DNA from: Heliomarina baculiformis
Lineage (GTDB): Bacteria; Pseudomonadota; Alphaproteobacteria; Rhodobacterales; Rhodobacteraceae
Assembly (NCBI RefSeq): GCF_019966545.1
Contig: NZ_JAIMIC010000008.1
Span: forward strand, 1-64,000
Direction of reading: 5' to 3'
DNA length: 64,000 nucleotides
Shown here: in pieces, positions 42,041-49,862 of the stretch
Layout: each line of letters begins with the position of its first letter
Position numbering within the stretch: the first letter of the stretch is position 1
Position numbers and translations under genes: made by a program
The notes under the pieces: model-generated
Told to the model about the DNA's origin: nothing
The model's database searches: none
What the model saw: the letters and a program-made list of their open reading frames with translations, nothing else

Positions 42041-42907
42041 CTATGCCTGTCGCGAGATAACGAAACGCGCGGCTTCCCGCAAGGTTTCCGCCCGGTCTCC
42101 GTAAGGCGCAAGCGCATCGCAGGCGCTTTCGGTAAGCGCCGTGGCGCGGGTCTTGGCCTCGTCCAGGCCCAGCAGGGAAACAAAGGTTGCCTTGCCTGCC
42201 GCCGCATCCTTGCCGACAGCCTTGCCGGTCACCTCGGCGCTGCCTTCGACGTCAAGAATGTCATCCGCGATCTGAAAGGCCAGCCCCATGTCGCGGGCAT
42301 AGCTCTGCAAGGCGGAAATATCGGCCCCGGCAAGCCGCGCGCCCGCGCAGGCCGCCCATTCGATCAGTGCACCGGTCTTGCCCGCCTGCAAGGCGGTGAT
42401 TTCCGACAGGGTCAGGGGCGTATCGGCACTTTCGGCCGCGATATCCAGTGCCTGACCCAATACCATGCCGCGCGCGCCCGCTGCTTGCGCAAGGCTAAGC
42501 GTCAGGTCCGCGCGCACCTCGGCAGAACCGGCCCCGGGGTGGGCCGCGCATTCAAACGCCAGCGCCTGCAGGGCGTCGCCGGTCAGCACCGCTGTCGCCT
42601 CGTCCCATTTCACATGAACCGTCGGCAGCCCGCGCCGCATGTCGTCATCATCCATGCAGGGCATGTCGTCATGGACCAGAGAATAACTATGCATCGCCTC
42701 TATCGCACTGGCCGCCCAGAGCGCGCGGGTCTCTTCGACGTCGTGCAGCCGCGCCGATTCCAGCACCAGGAACCCGCGCAGCGCCTTGCCGCCCCGGCTC
42801 GCATGGCGCATCGCCTGCACCACCGGAACATCGCTCAGACCGTCCAACAGACCCATCATGCGGGTGTCGATCGCCGACCCCGCCGCCGCCAGCTTCTCCT
42901 CGAACAT
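42041..42907 (-). CDS. ispA: Polyprenyl synthetase (farnesyl diphosphate synthase type)
   Basis: This 288-residue trans-prenyltransferase elongates dimethylallyl to farnesyl diphosphate, feeding ubiquinone, undecaprenyl and carotenoid synthesis. The first Asp-rich motif is SLVHDDMPCMDDDDMRRG near residue 80. The second is AFQIADDILDVEG near 210. GGKALRGFLVLESARL binds the isopentenyl substrate. It abuts xseB (one stop adjoining the next start) and precedes dxs by 38 bases. Confidence 0.94.
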   Translation of the reverse strand: MFEEKLAAAGSAIDTRMMGLLDGLSDVPVVQAMRHASRGGKALRGFLVLESARLHDVEETRALWAASAIEAMHSYSLVHDDMPCMDDDDMRRGLPTVHVKWDEATAVLTGDALQALAFECAAHPGAGSAEVRADLTLSLAQAAGARGMVLGQALDIAAESADTPLTLSEITALQAGKTGALIEWAACAGARLAGADISALQSYARDMGLAFQIADDILDVEGSAEVTGKAVGKDAAAGKATFVSLLGLDEAKTRATALTESACDALAPYGDRAETLREAARFVISRQA

Positions 42908-43150
42908 TCAGAGCCCTTCGACAGGCTTGGTCCCGCTCGGGTTGCCATCCGCATCCAGCGTGATGGCCGCGACCTTTTCCTCGGCGCGCTTCAGCTCTTC
43001 CTCGCAACGTTTCTTGAGTGCCGCGCCCCGTTCGTAAAGCGTGATCGAGGCATCCAGCGGCACATCCCCGCGCTCAAGCTGGTCCACGACGGTTTCCAGC
43101 TCTTTCATCGCCTCTTCAAAGCTCAATTCGGATACGGGCTTGTCACTCAT
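42908..43150 (-). CDS. xseB: Exodeoxyribonuclease VII small subunit
   Basis: This 80-residue helical subunit of the single-strand DNA exonuclease VII has the family core LSFEEAMKELETVVDQLERGDVPLDASITLYERGAAL. It overlaps the 3' end of the HDAC-like gene by eight bases. The large subunit XseA is not in the window. The order hdac-xseB-ispA-dxs is commonly conserved in roseobacters. Confidence 0.95.
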   Translation of the reverse strand: MSDKPVSELSFEEAMKELETVVDQLERGDVPLDASITLYERGAALKKRCEEELKRAEEKVAAITLDADGNPSGTKPVEGL

Positions 43151-44075
43151 CTCTCGCGGCCTTCATCAGTTCCTGCACATGCGCCCTCGCGCTTTCGCTC
43201 AGGGCTTTCAGATCATAGCCGCCCTCGAGAGTCGAGACCACGCGGCCGCCGCAGATCTCGGCTGCGAGCGTACAGAGCTGTTCGGTCAGCCATGCAAAAT
43301 CCTCGATCTCCCAGTTGAGCTCGGCCAGTGGATCGTCGCGGTGCGCGTCGAACCCGGCAGAGATAATGATCAGTTCCGGCGCAAAGGCGCGCAGCCGGGG
43401 GAACACCTTGGCCTCGTATTCGCCCCGCATCTGCGCCCCACTGCTACCGGGGGGCAGGGGCACGTTCAGGATATTGTCATGCGCGCCGGTCTCGTCTGTC
43501 CGCCCGGTCCCGGGCCAGAGCGGTACTTGCTGGCTTGTCACCAGCAATGCGCGCTTTTCGTTCCAGAGCAGATCCTGCGTGCCATTGCCATGATGCACGT
43601 CGAAATCCACCACGGCCACTCGGTTCAATCCGTGGTGATCCAGCGCGTATTTCGCTGCCAGCGCCGCATTGCCGAAGAGGCAGAACCCCATGGCCGTATC
43701 CGTTTCCGCATGATGGCCCGGCGGGCGGATCGCGGCAAAAGCATTCCCGGCCTCGCCTCCCAGTACCATGTCGACCGCCCGCACAACCGCCCCCGCCCCG
43801 CGGAACGCGGCATCGAGCGATCCCGGCGACAAAAAGGTATCGCCGTCGATCTGTACGATCCCGTGCTGCGGCAAAGCCCGCCGTATATCCGCCAGATAGG
43901 CCGCCGGATGCACGCGCAGAACGTCATCCTCCGCTGCCAGCGGCGCGGTCACACGCCGCAGCTCCAGATCCTCTAGCGCATGCAGCACATGTTCCAGCCG
44001 CGCCACCCGCTCCGGATGTCCTTCGGGTGTTTCATGTTTCAGGCAATCCGCATGGGTGATCAGCGCCGTTACCAT
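43143..44075 (-). CDS. Histone deacetylase family protein (acetylpolyamine amidohydrolase type)
   Basis: This 310-residue zinc amidohydrolase has the deacetylase fold. AIRPPGHHAETDTAMGFCLFGNAALAAKYAL contains the catalytic His pair. VVDFDVHHGNGTQDLLW holds the zinc Asp/His, and GFDAHRDDPLAELNW the third ligand. LEGGYDLKAL closes the pocket. ATG 44075 (MVTALITHADC) with AGGAG upstream was chosen. The substrate may be acetylated small amines or proteins. It is first in the operon with xseB, ispA and dxs. Confidence 0.92.
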   Translation of the reverse strand: MVTALITHADCLKHETPEGHPERVARLEHVLHALEDLELRRVTAPLAAEDDVLRVHPAAYLADIRRALPQHGIVQIDGDTFLSPGSLDAAFRGAGAVVRAVDMVLGGEAGNAFAAIRPPGHHAETDTAMGFCLFGNAALAAKYALDHHGLNRVAVVDFDVHHGNGTQDLLWNEKRALLVTSQQVPLWPGTGRTDETGAHDNILNVPLPPGSSGAQMRGEYEAKVFPRLRAFAPELIIISAGFDAHRDDPLAELNWEIEDFAWLTEQLCTLAAEICGGRVVSTLEGGYDLKALSESARAHVQELMKAARDE

Positions 44076-44087
44076 CTCTACTCCTGT

Positions 44088-44120
44088 TTTCCTCTTGCCG
44101 GAAATACTCCCGCCGGAGGC
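44088..44120 (-). repeat. GGATATTTT-type intergenic element, copy 5 (diverged)
   Basis: On the minus strand CCTCCGGCGGGAGTATTTCC is followed by GGCAAGAGGAAAA, the same core and purine tail as copy 4 without the first hairpin. It lies just upstream of the AGGAG that serves the HDAC-like gene. Confidence 0.6.
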
Positions 44121-44151
44121 ATCAAATCGCCGCGCAGCGGCTTCGACGCCC

Positions 44152-44853
44152 TCAGTCCGGTGCCAGCATATATCCCGCGCCGCGTACGGTCTGAAGATAG
44201 CGCGGCTGCTTCGGGTCGGTTTCGATCTTGCGCCGCAGCCGGGTGATCTGCACGTCCACCGCGCGTTCCTGTGCCTGGCCCCGGTCGCGGCCAAGATCCT
44301 CCACCAGCTTGGTGCGGCTCACCGCCTCGCCCGGGCAGGCCGAGAAGATCTTCATCAGCTGGCTTTCTGTAGCGGTCAGCCTGACCAGATCCTCACCCTG
44401 CCACATCTCGCCCCGTTCCACGTCATAGCGGATCGCGCCAAGGTTCAGGAACTTCGGCGCACCGGTGGCGGCAGGTGTTTCCGGCATTCGCCGCAGGATC
44501 GCGTTGATCCGCAGCAGCAATTCCTTGGGCTCGAAAGGCTTGGCAAGGTAGTCATCCGCTCCGGCTTCGAGCCCCGCGATACGGTTCTCGGTCTCGCCTT
44601 TGGCGGTCAGCAGCAGGATCGGCGTCGTCATCGTTTCACGCAGGGCGCGGGTCAGGCTAATCCCGTCCTCGCCGGGCATCATCACGTCCAGTACCACCAG
44701 ATCGAACTGCAAGCCGGTCAGGATCCGCCGGGCATGGGCCGCGTCGCGGGCCGCACTGACGAGGAAACCGTTCCTCATCAGGAACTTCTTCAGCAAATCC
44801 CGGATGCGCTCGTCATCATCGACTATCAGCAGATGGGCGTCCATTTCCGCCAT
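44152..44853 (-). CDS. petR: OmpR-type response regulator (PetR-like)
   Basis: This 233-residue regulator has a receiver domain with the acidic pocket (LLIVDDDERI), the phospho-acceptor Asp in LVVLDVMMPGEDG and Lys in DYLAKPFEP. A C-terminal winged helix follows (DVQITRLRRKIETDPKQPRYLQTVRGAGYML). It lies four bases after a MarR-type gene, the arrangement of petP-petR in Rhodobacter capsulatus. There PetR is needed for cytochrome bc1 expression. No histidine kinase gene is adjacent. The gene name rests on this arrangement. Confidence 0.85.
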   Translation of the reverse strand: MAEMDAHLLIVDDDERIRDLLKKFLMRNGFLVSAARDAAHARRILTGLQFDLVVLDVMMPGEDGISLTRALRETMTTPILLLTAKGETENRIAGLEAGADDYLAKPFEPKELLLRINAILRRMPETPAATGAPKFLNLGAIRYDVERGEMWQGEDLVRLTATESQLMKIFSACPGEAVSRTKLVEDLGRDRGQAQERAVDVQITRLRRKIETDPKQPRYLQTVRGAGYMLAPD

Positions 44854-44857
44854 ACCT

Positions 44858-45373
44858 TTAATCCCTCAGCCGGGTATAGGCACGCCGCATGTCCGGGTCC
44901 ATCATCGATTCAAGCACAAGTCTGAAACCGGCAACCGCCTCGGGCCCGGCATCGCGAAAGGCGGCTCGCATCCGGGCGCGCTGGGCATCGCTCAACTCTG
45001 CCTCCAGCTCGCGCCCCTTTTCTGTCAGATAGAGATGCCGCTCGCGCTTGTCGGTGGTGCCGACACGGCTCGATACCAGCCCGTCGGCGATCAGCGCCCG
45101 CAGCACCCTGTTCAGAGATTGCTTGGTCACCCCAAGTATGCTGAGCAGGTTGTTGACCGTGGTGCCCGGCGCCCGGTTGATGAAGTGGATCGCCCGGTGA
45201 TGCGCGCGTCCGTAGGACAGTTCGGCAAGGATGCGGTCGGGATCTGCAGTAAAGCCGCGATAGGCGAAGAACATCGCCTCGATCCCCTGCCGCAATTGCT
45301 CGTCCGTGAGGAAAAGAAGGTTCCCGCCCCGCTGCGCTTGACCCGCTCTCGTGTCCGACATCGCTTTTCTCAT
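44858..45373 (-). CDS. petP: MarR family regulator (PetP-like)
   Basis: This 171-residue winged-helix regulator has the DNA-recognition region NNLLSILGVTKQSLNRVLRALIADGLVSSRVGTTDKRERHLYLTEKG around 75-120, the MarR signature. It is paired with the PetR-like regulator, as in R. capsulatus. A second start (MSDTRAG, ATG 45361) is possible; neither has a strong Shine-Dalgarno. It is divergent from ilvE. Confidence 0.85.
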   Translation of the reverse strand: MRKAMSDTRAGQAQRGGNLLFLTDEQLRQGIEAMFFAYRGFTADPDRILAELSYGRAHHRAIHFINRAPGTTVNNLLSILGVTKQSLNRVLRALIADGLVSSRVGTTDKRERHLYLTEKGRELEAELSDAQRARMRAAFRDAGPEAVAGFRLVLESMMDPDMRRAYTRLRD

Positions 45374-45476
45374 TTCGTCACGTTTTTAGCCAGCATAAGT
45401 CAGCGATATTGACATTCCAAGGGCCAAGCGGTATCGAATCGCAGATTTCGCGCAATAATATATCCGGTTTATCCGC

Positions 45477-45490
45477 TTGTAGCGCAACAA
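45477..45490. promoter_or_regulatory. Imperfect palindrome between petP and ilvE
   Basis: TTGTAGCGCAACAA is a 14-base near-palindrome (one mismatched pair) in the AT-rich petP-ilvE region. It has the size of a MarR-type operator and could be bound by the PetP-like protein. This is inference from position only. Confidence 0.3.
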
Positions 45491-45522
45491 TTGAAAATCC
45501 TAGGGCGCAGGAGAGTAAGACT

Positions 45523-46389
45523 ATGTCGGCATATGATGATCGCGACGGCAAGATCTGGTTGGACGGGAAACTGGTCGATTGGCGCGACGCAAATGTCCAT
45601 ATCCTGACGCATGCCATGCATTACGCCAGCTCGGTTTTCGAGGGCGAGCGCTGCTATAGTGGCAAGATTTTTAAAGGCGTAGAGCATTCCGAGCGGCTGC
45701 GCGCCTCAGCGCAGATGCTGGATTTCGAAATTCCCTACACCGTCGATGAGATCGAAGCGGCCAAATACGCGATGCTCGAGGCGAACGGCTGGACCGACGC
45801 CTATGTGCGGGCGGTCGCATGGCGCGGCGCGGGCGAAGACATGGGCGTTTCGGCGGCGCGCAACCCGGTCCGTCTGGCCATCGCCGGCTGGGAATGGGGC
45901 AACTATTATGGCGACGCCAAGATGAAGGGCGCCAAGCTCGACATCTCGAAATGGAAACGCCCGAGCCCGGAAACCATCCCGGTTCACGCCAAGGCGGCGG
46001 GTCTTTACATGATCTGTACCATGTCCAAGCACGCGGCCGAGGCCAAGGGCTGCTCGGACGCGCTGTTCATGGATTATCGCGGCTATGTCGCCGAAGCCAC
46101 CGGTGCCAATATCTTCTTCGTCAAGGACGGCGAGGTTCACACACCGGACGCGGATTGCTTCCTGAACGGGCTGACCCGCCAGACCGTGATCGGTATGCTG
46201 AAAGACAAGCAGATCAAGGTGCATGAGCGCCACATCAAGCCAGAGGAACTCGAAAGTTTTGAGCAATGCTGGCTCACCGGTACCGCCGCCGAAGTCACGC
46301 CCGTCGGCCAGATCGGGACGTATAACTTCGAAGTCGGCGCGATGACTCGTGATATCTCGGAAAGCTACGAAAAACTGGTCCGCAGCTAA
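45523..46389 (+). CDS. ilvE: Branched-chain amino acid aminotransferase
   Basis: This 288-residue PLP fold-type IV enzyme transfers the amino group between glutamate and the keto acids of valine, leucine and isoleucine. The PLP lysine is in TIPVHAKAAGLYM. HAMHYASSVFEGERCYSG near residue 30 and YVAEATGANIFFVKDG, then LTGTAAEVTPVGQIG, are class IV signatures. ATG 45523 has GCAGGAGAG upstream; earlier starts enter the petP promoter region. Confidence 0.93.
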   Translation: MSAYDDRDGKIWLDGKLVDWRDANVHILTHAMHYASSVFEGERCYSGKIFKGVEHSERLRASAQMLDFEIPYTVDEIEAAKYAMLEANGWTDAYVRAVAWRGAGEDMGVSAARNPVRLAIAGWEWGNYYGDAKMKGAKLDISKWKRPSPETIPVHAKAAGLYMICTMSKHAAEAKGCSDALFMDYRGYVAEATGANIFFVKDGEVHTPDADCFLNGLTRQTVIGMLKDKQIKVHERHIKPEELESFEQCWLTGTAAEVTPVGQIGTYNFEVGAMTRDISESYEKLVRS

Positions 46390-46400
46390 GCGGAGCGGAT

Positions 46401-47105
46401 TTAGATCGCTCGGGCGAAGAACATCACGGTGTTCTTCGCCACCTCAAGCACGGCACGTAGCGAGTCGAACATGGTCGCCATCTGAAAAGTCAGCAGGAAC
46501 ATGGCCGGGTAAAACAAGGTCTCGTAACGTAGTGCCGTATCGACCAGCCCCGCGCGTTCTATCGCGTTTTGCAAGGGTTTCATCAGCAGCACAGCAAGGG
46601 CGGCCCCGATGAGGATCCCGACGAATACGTCGGATGGCCAGTGCAGCCCGTATATGACGCGGGGAAGCAGCGCGATGAAAAAACTGTAGATGCTGATGAT
46701 GATACCGAGCGTGCGGTTGATCATGAAAACGCAGGCACAGAGCGATGCGAAAAAAATCGCATGATCGCTTGGCAGGGAACTCCACCCATCAAGCGTCCTG
46801 CGGCCGAGGCCCTCAAATACAGTGATGTCGATGTCGGGCGTGTGTATTGGACGCAGGCGAAACGGCAAGACCACGGCGAGGAAACGACCGACTATTATAG
46901 ACACGAGCGCAATGATGAAGCTTGCCGCCACGCGTGAGCGGTTGATGTATTGCCCTTCCTTCATTACGAACCAAAGCGCCCAAAAGCACACGATAAGCGG
47001 CAGGCTTTTCGTAAGCGGGTTTCTAGCCAGAAAGAGAATATGGTAGTCGATCTTGTCAGAATGTCCGATTATCGAATTACTGAGCAGGAGAAGGTATTCG
47101 TCCAT
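46401..47105 (-). CDS. PAP2 family membrane phosphatase
   Basis: This 234-residue inner-membrane phosphatase has five to six hydrophobic helices and the PAP2 motifs. The first block ends in RLRP at 83-86, SLPSDHAIFF carries His115 (PSDH instead of PSGH), and PRVIYGLHWPSDV carries Arg149, His155 and Asp159. It probably dephosphorylates phosphatidate or a polyprenyl diphosphate. A GAGGA site precedes the ATG. A Pho-box-like direct repeat lies just upstream, suggesting induction by phosphate starvation. Confidence 0.88.
   Translation of the reverse strand: MDEYLLLLSNSIIGHSDKIDYHILFLARNPLTKSLPLIVCFWALWFVMKEGQYINRSRVAASFIIALVSIIVGRFLAVVLPFRLRPIHTPDIDITVFEGLGRRTLDGWSSLPSDHAIFFASLCACVFMINRTLGIIISIYSFFIALLPRVIYGLHWPSDVFVGILIGAALAVLLMKPLQNAIERAGLVDTALRYETLFYPAMFLLTFQMATMFDSLRAVLEVAKNTVMFFARAI
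46413..46440. other. Perfect hairpin inside the PAP2 3' coding end
   Basis: GGCGAAGAACA and TGTTCTTCGCC form an 11-base perfect stem with a TCACGG loop, within the last codons of the PAP2 gene and 23 bases after ilvE. It could slow convergent readthrough from ilvE. No T-tract follows. Confidence 0.5.
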
Positions 47106-47130
47106 CGGACATCCTCGTCAAAAACAAATT

Positions 47131-47148
47131 ATGACAGTTTCATGACAG
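47131..47148 (-). promoter_or_regulatory. Pho-box-like direct repeat upstream of the PAP2 gene
   Basis: On the minus strand CTGTCATGAAACTGTCAT contains two CTGTCAT units with an 11-base period, matching the classical PhoB-binding half-sites in both copies. It ends 26 bases before the ATG of the PAP2 phosphatase gene. rlmJ starts on the other side, 65 bases away. Confidence 0.65.
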
Positions 47149-47212
47149 AAATGTGTCGATGTTAAACGTTGATGTGATGAAGACGGTTCCGAAGTATCGA
47201 GGACGCAGGTAA

Positions 47213-47977
47213 ATGTTGTCTTATCAACACGCATATCATGCCGGGAACATGGCGGACGTGCATAAACATGCAATCCTGTCCTTTGTGCTCGACTATCTGG
47301 TGCAAAAGCCAAAACCCCTTTCCTACATGGAATCGCATGCGGGCAGGGGCCTTTATGATCTGTCCGGGGCCGAGGCGCTCAAGACCGGCGAAGCCGTGGC
47401 CGGCATCGCGCGGGTTCAGGACCGCTTTCCGCCCGATCATCCATATATGCGGGCGTTGGGGGCGATCCGTGACACGGCGGGCGCGGACGCATACCCTGGG
47501 TCGCCACTGATTGCCCGAACACTCCTGCGGGGCGAAGACACGATCACGCTGGCCGAAATGCACCCGCAGGAAGTCGCGGCGCTGCGCGAAAACGTCAGAT
47601 CGGTGCACATCAGGCAGACCGATGGTGTGCAGATGCTGCTCTCGCTTGCGCCGCCGACGCCACGGCGCGGCGTGGCGTTGATCGATCCTAGCTACGAGAT
47701 CAAGGACGAATGGCAGGTGATGCCCAAACTCCTGCGCGATCTGCACCGGAAATGGCCGGTCGGAGTGCTGATGCTCTGGTATCCAATCCTGAGCAACGGG
47801 ATGCATGAAACGCTGACCGGGACGCTGCCGGACTTGGCCGAAGACATGCTGCACCACCAGCTGAATTTCGCGGCGGCACGCCCGGGACATGGCATGATCG
47901 GCAGCGGGATGGTGGTGATCAACCCGCCATGGGGGCTGGATCGTGCTGTCTCCGAACTCGAGTCCTATCTCGGCTGA
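47213..47977 (+). CDS. rlmJ: 23S rRNA (adenine(2030)-N(6))-methyltransferase RlmJ
   Basis: This 254-residue SAM-dependent enzyme methylates A2030 of 23S rRNA. MLSYQHAYHAGNMADVHKHA is the near-invariant N terminus of the family. YMESHAGRGLYDL forms the SAM site, and VALIDPSYEIKDEW carries the catalytic DPPY-type motif as DPSY. LMLWYPIL and GSGMVVINPPWGL are conserved. GCAGG precedes the ATG. Confidence 0.95.
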   Translation: MLSYQHAYHAGNMADVHKHAILSFVLDYLVQKPKPLSYMESHAGRGLYDLSGAEALKTGEAVAGIARVQDRFPPDHPYMRALGAIRDTAGADAYPGSPLIARTLLRGEDTITLAEMHPQEVAALRENVRSVHIRQTDGVQMLLSLAPPTPRRGVALIDPSYEIKDEWQVMPKLLRDLHRKWPVGVLMLWYPILSNGMHETLTGTLPDLAEDMLHHQLNFAAARPGHGMIGSGMVVINPPWGLDRAVSELESYLG

Positions 47978-48231
47978 ACGGGCGCAGTCCGGCACCGGCG
48001 GGGCGGACCTGTTCATTCCACTGGCGCACCGCGGACTTTTGTAGCGATTTTCGGTTTTTCTGGCTTCCGGCAGGTCGACATTCCCGGTCTCTGCCGTCTA
48101 GCTTCGCGACAAAAATCGCACGCCGTGACGGGCGGCGTCGGCAAAGGAAAGACAGACAGAATGACAAGACGTTTCCAGGGCTCTCGCGCCCTTGTCTCCC
48201 ACTCGTATCGCTGCGGCAAAGGGGCCATGGC

Positions 48232-49197
48232 ATGAAGGACACCCCGATCACCGAAGCCACGCCGCTGACCGTCGTGACCCTGTCGCGTGACGGCTATGAC
48301 ATCAAGCGGGCCATGTCCAAGGCGAATGAACCGCGCCTCAACCTTGTGCGCCCGGACGAGGTCGAAGATCCCTCGGCTGTGACCTGCGCGCTGGTATGGG
48401 CACCCGAGGACGATGCTTTCGAGCGCTTTCCCAACGTCAAGATGGTGTCGTCGATCGCGGCGGGCGTGGACAGCATCTTTGCCTGCCCATCGCTGCCGGA
48501 AAGCGCGACCGTTACCCGGATCCGTGACGATGAGCAGGCCCGCCAAATGGCCGGTTTCGCGGCATGGCACGTGATCTGGCATCACCGTAAGATGGGCGAA
48601 TTCCTCAAGGCGCAAGAGGAAAAACGCTGGGCACATTCCCATTCGACCGACATGCCCTCGCAGGTTCCGGTCGGCATTCTGGGTTTTGGCCTGATGGGGC
48701 GTCAGACCGCCCGGGCTCTGGTCGCGATGGGCTATCCGGTCATCGTCGCCTGCCGCAGCGAAAAAGACCCCGAGCCCGGTGTTGAGATCGTCGTCGGCGA
48801 GGATGCGGTGGAAGAGGTCGCGGCCCGGTCGCGCATTCTCGTCAACCTGTTGCCGTTGACCGAAGATACACGCGACGTGCTGAACGCCGAGCTTTTTGCA
48901 AAGCTGCCAGAGGGCGCGGCGCTGGTCCAGATCGGGCGTGGTGAACACATGGTAGAAGAGGATTTCCTCGCGGCGATCAGGTCGGGTCAGATCGCTTCGG
49001 CCACGCTGGACGTGTTCCGTCAGGAACCGCTGCCTGCCGATCACGTGTTCTGGACGCTGCCGGACGTGCTGGTGACGCCACACAAAGCGTCGGACACGAC
49101 GCGGCGCGAGGTCTTGCGGCAGGTGGTCGAGAATTACATCGCGCTCAGCGAAGGCAAGGTGCCGCCGGGGGCCGTGGACCGGTCCGTCGGTTATTGA
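48232..49197 (+). CDS. Glyoxylate/hydroxypyruvate reductase A-type dehydrogenase
   Basis: This 321-residue D-isomer-specific 2-hydroxyacid dehydrogenase is closest to GhrA. GILGFGLMGRQTARALVAMG binds NAD(P). LVNLLPLTEDTRDVLNAELF, QIGRGEHMVEEDFLAAI and LDVFRQEPLPADHVFW carry the catalytic Arg/Glu region, and TPHKAS provides the catalytic His. ATG 48232 with AAGGGG upstream was chosen; a nearby ATG at 48227 stops at once. Confidence 0.88.
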   Translation: MKDTPITEATPLTVVTLSRDGYDIKRAMSKANEPRLNLVRPDEVEDPSAVTCALVWAPEDDAFERFPNVKMVSSIAAGVDSIFACPSLPESATVTRIRDDEQARQMAGFAAWHVIWHHRKMGEFLKAQEEKRWAHSHSTDMPSQVPVGILGFGLMGRQTARALVAMGYPVIVACRSEKDPEPGVEIVVGEDAVEEVAARSRILVNLLPLTEDTRDVLNAELFAKLPEGAALVQIGRGEHMVEEDFLAAIRSGQIASATLDVFRQEPLPADHVFWTLPDVLVTPHKASDTTRREVLRQVVENYIALSEGKVPPGAVDRSVGY

Positions 49198-49203
49198 GCC
49201 AGA

Positions 49204-49231
49204 AAGCGATGGCGGAATGCCGCCATCGCTT
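49204..49231. terminator. Bidirectional hairpin between the GhrA-like gene and cobO
   Basis: AAGCGATGGCGG and CCGCCATCGCTT form a perfect 12-base stem with an AATG loop between two convergent genes. The T-tracts are short on both strands, so termination is probable but not certain. Confidence 0.65.
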
Positions 49232-49245
49232 GTCCGGCGCGGGTT

Positions 49246-49845
49246 TCAGTAGTCCACACCGCGCTGTGCCTTGATCCCGGCTTTGAATGGGTGTTTGACC
49301 TCGCCCATCTCGGTCACGAGGTCGGCATATTCGCAAAGCTCGGGTTTGGCGTCGCGCCCGGTCAGGATCACGCCCGTGCGCTTGTCGCGCGCGTCGAGAC
49401 CCGCGATCACCTGTTCCACCGACAGATAACCGTAACGCAGGGCGATGTTGATCTCGTCCAGCACGATCAGGTCGTATTCGCCGCTTTTCATCATCTCGCA
49501 GGCCTTGTCAAAAGCGGCGGTTGCGGCGGCGATGTCGCGTTCGCGGTCCTGCGTGTCCCAGGTGAAACCTTCGCCCATCGTGTGCCATGTCACGCCGCCA
49601 AGGTCCTGAAAGAATCGGCGCTCGCCGGTTATCCATTTGCCCTTGATGAACTGTACGACGCCGCAGGTCTGTTTCCAGCCAAGCGCACGTATCAGCACGC
49701 CGAAGGCCGAGGAGGATTTACCCTTGCCCGCGCCAGTATGGATAAGCACCAGCCCGCGTTCCGGGTCCTGCAGCTTGGATACCTTTTCGCGCTGCTTGGC
49801 CTGAACCTTTTGCATTTCTTCCTTGTGCGTTGTGCTGTCGGACAT
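49246..49845 (-). CDS. cobO: Cob(I)yrinic acid a,c-diamide adenosyltransferase
   Basis: This 199-residue CobA/CobO-type enzyme adds the adenosyl group to cobalamin or its precursors. The P-loop is HTGAGKGKSSSAFG near residue 37. RALGWKQTCGVVQFIKG and LIVLDEINIALRYGYL follow as in the family. It lies 17 bases downstream of a DMT transporter gene on the same strand. No cobalamin riboswitch was recognised near it. QueG in this window is a cobalamin user. Confidence 0.95.
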   Translation of the reverse strand: MSDSTTHKEEMQKVQAKQREKVSKLQDPERGLVLIHTGAGKGKSSSAFGVLIRALGWKQTCGVVQFIKGKWITGERRFFQDLGGVTWHTMGEGFTWDTQDRERDIAAATAAFDKACEMMKSGEYDLIVLDEINIALRYGYLSVEQVIAGLDARDKRTGVILTGRDAKPELCEYADLVTEMGEVKHPFKAGIKAQRGVDY

Positions 49846-49862
49846 GGGATCTCCTCCTTGGA

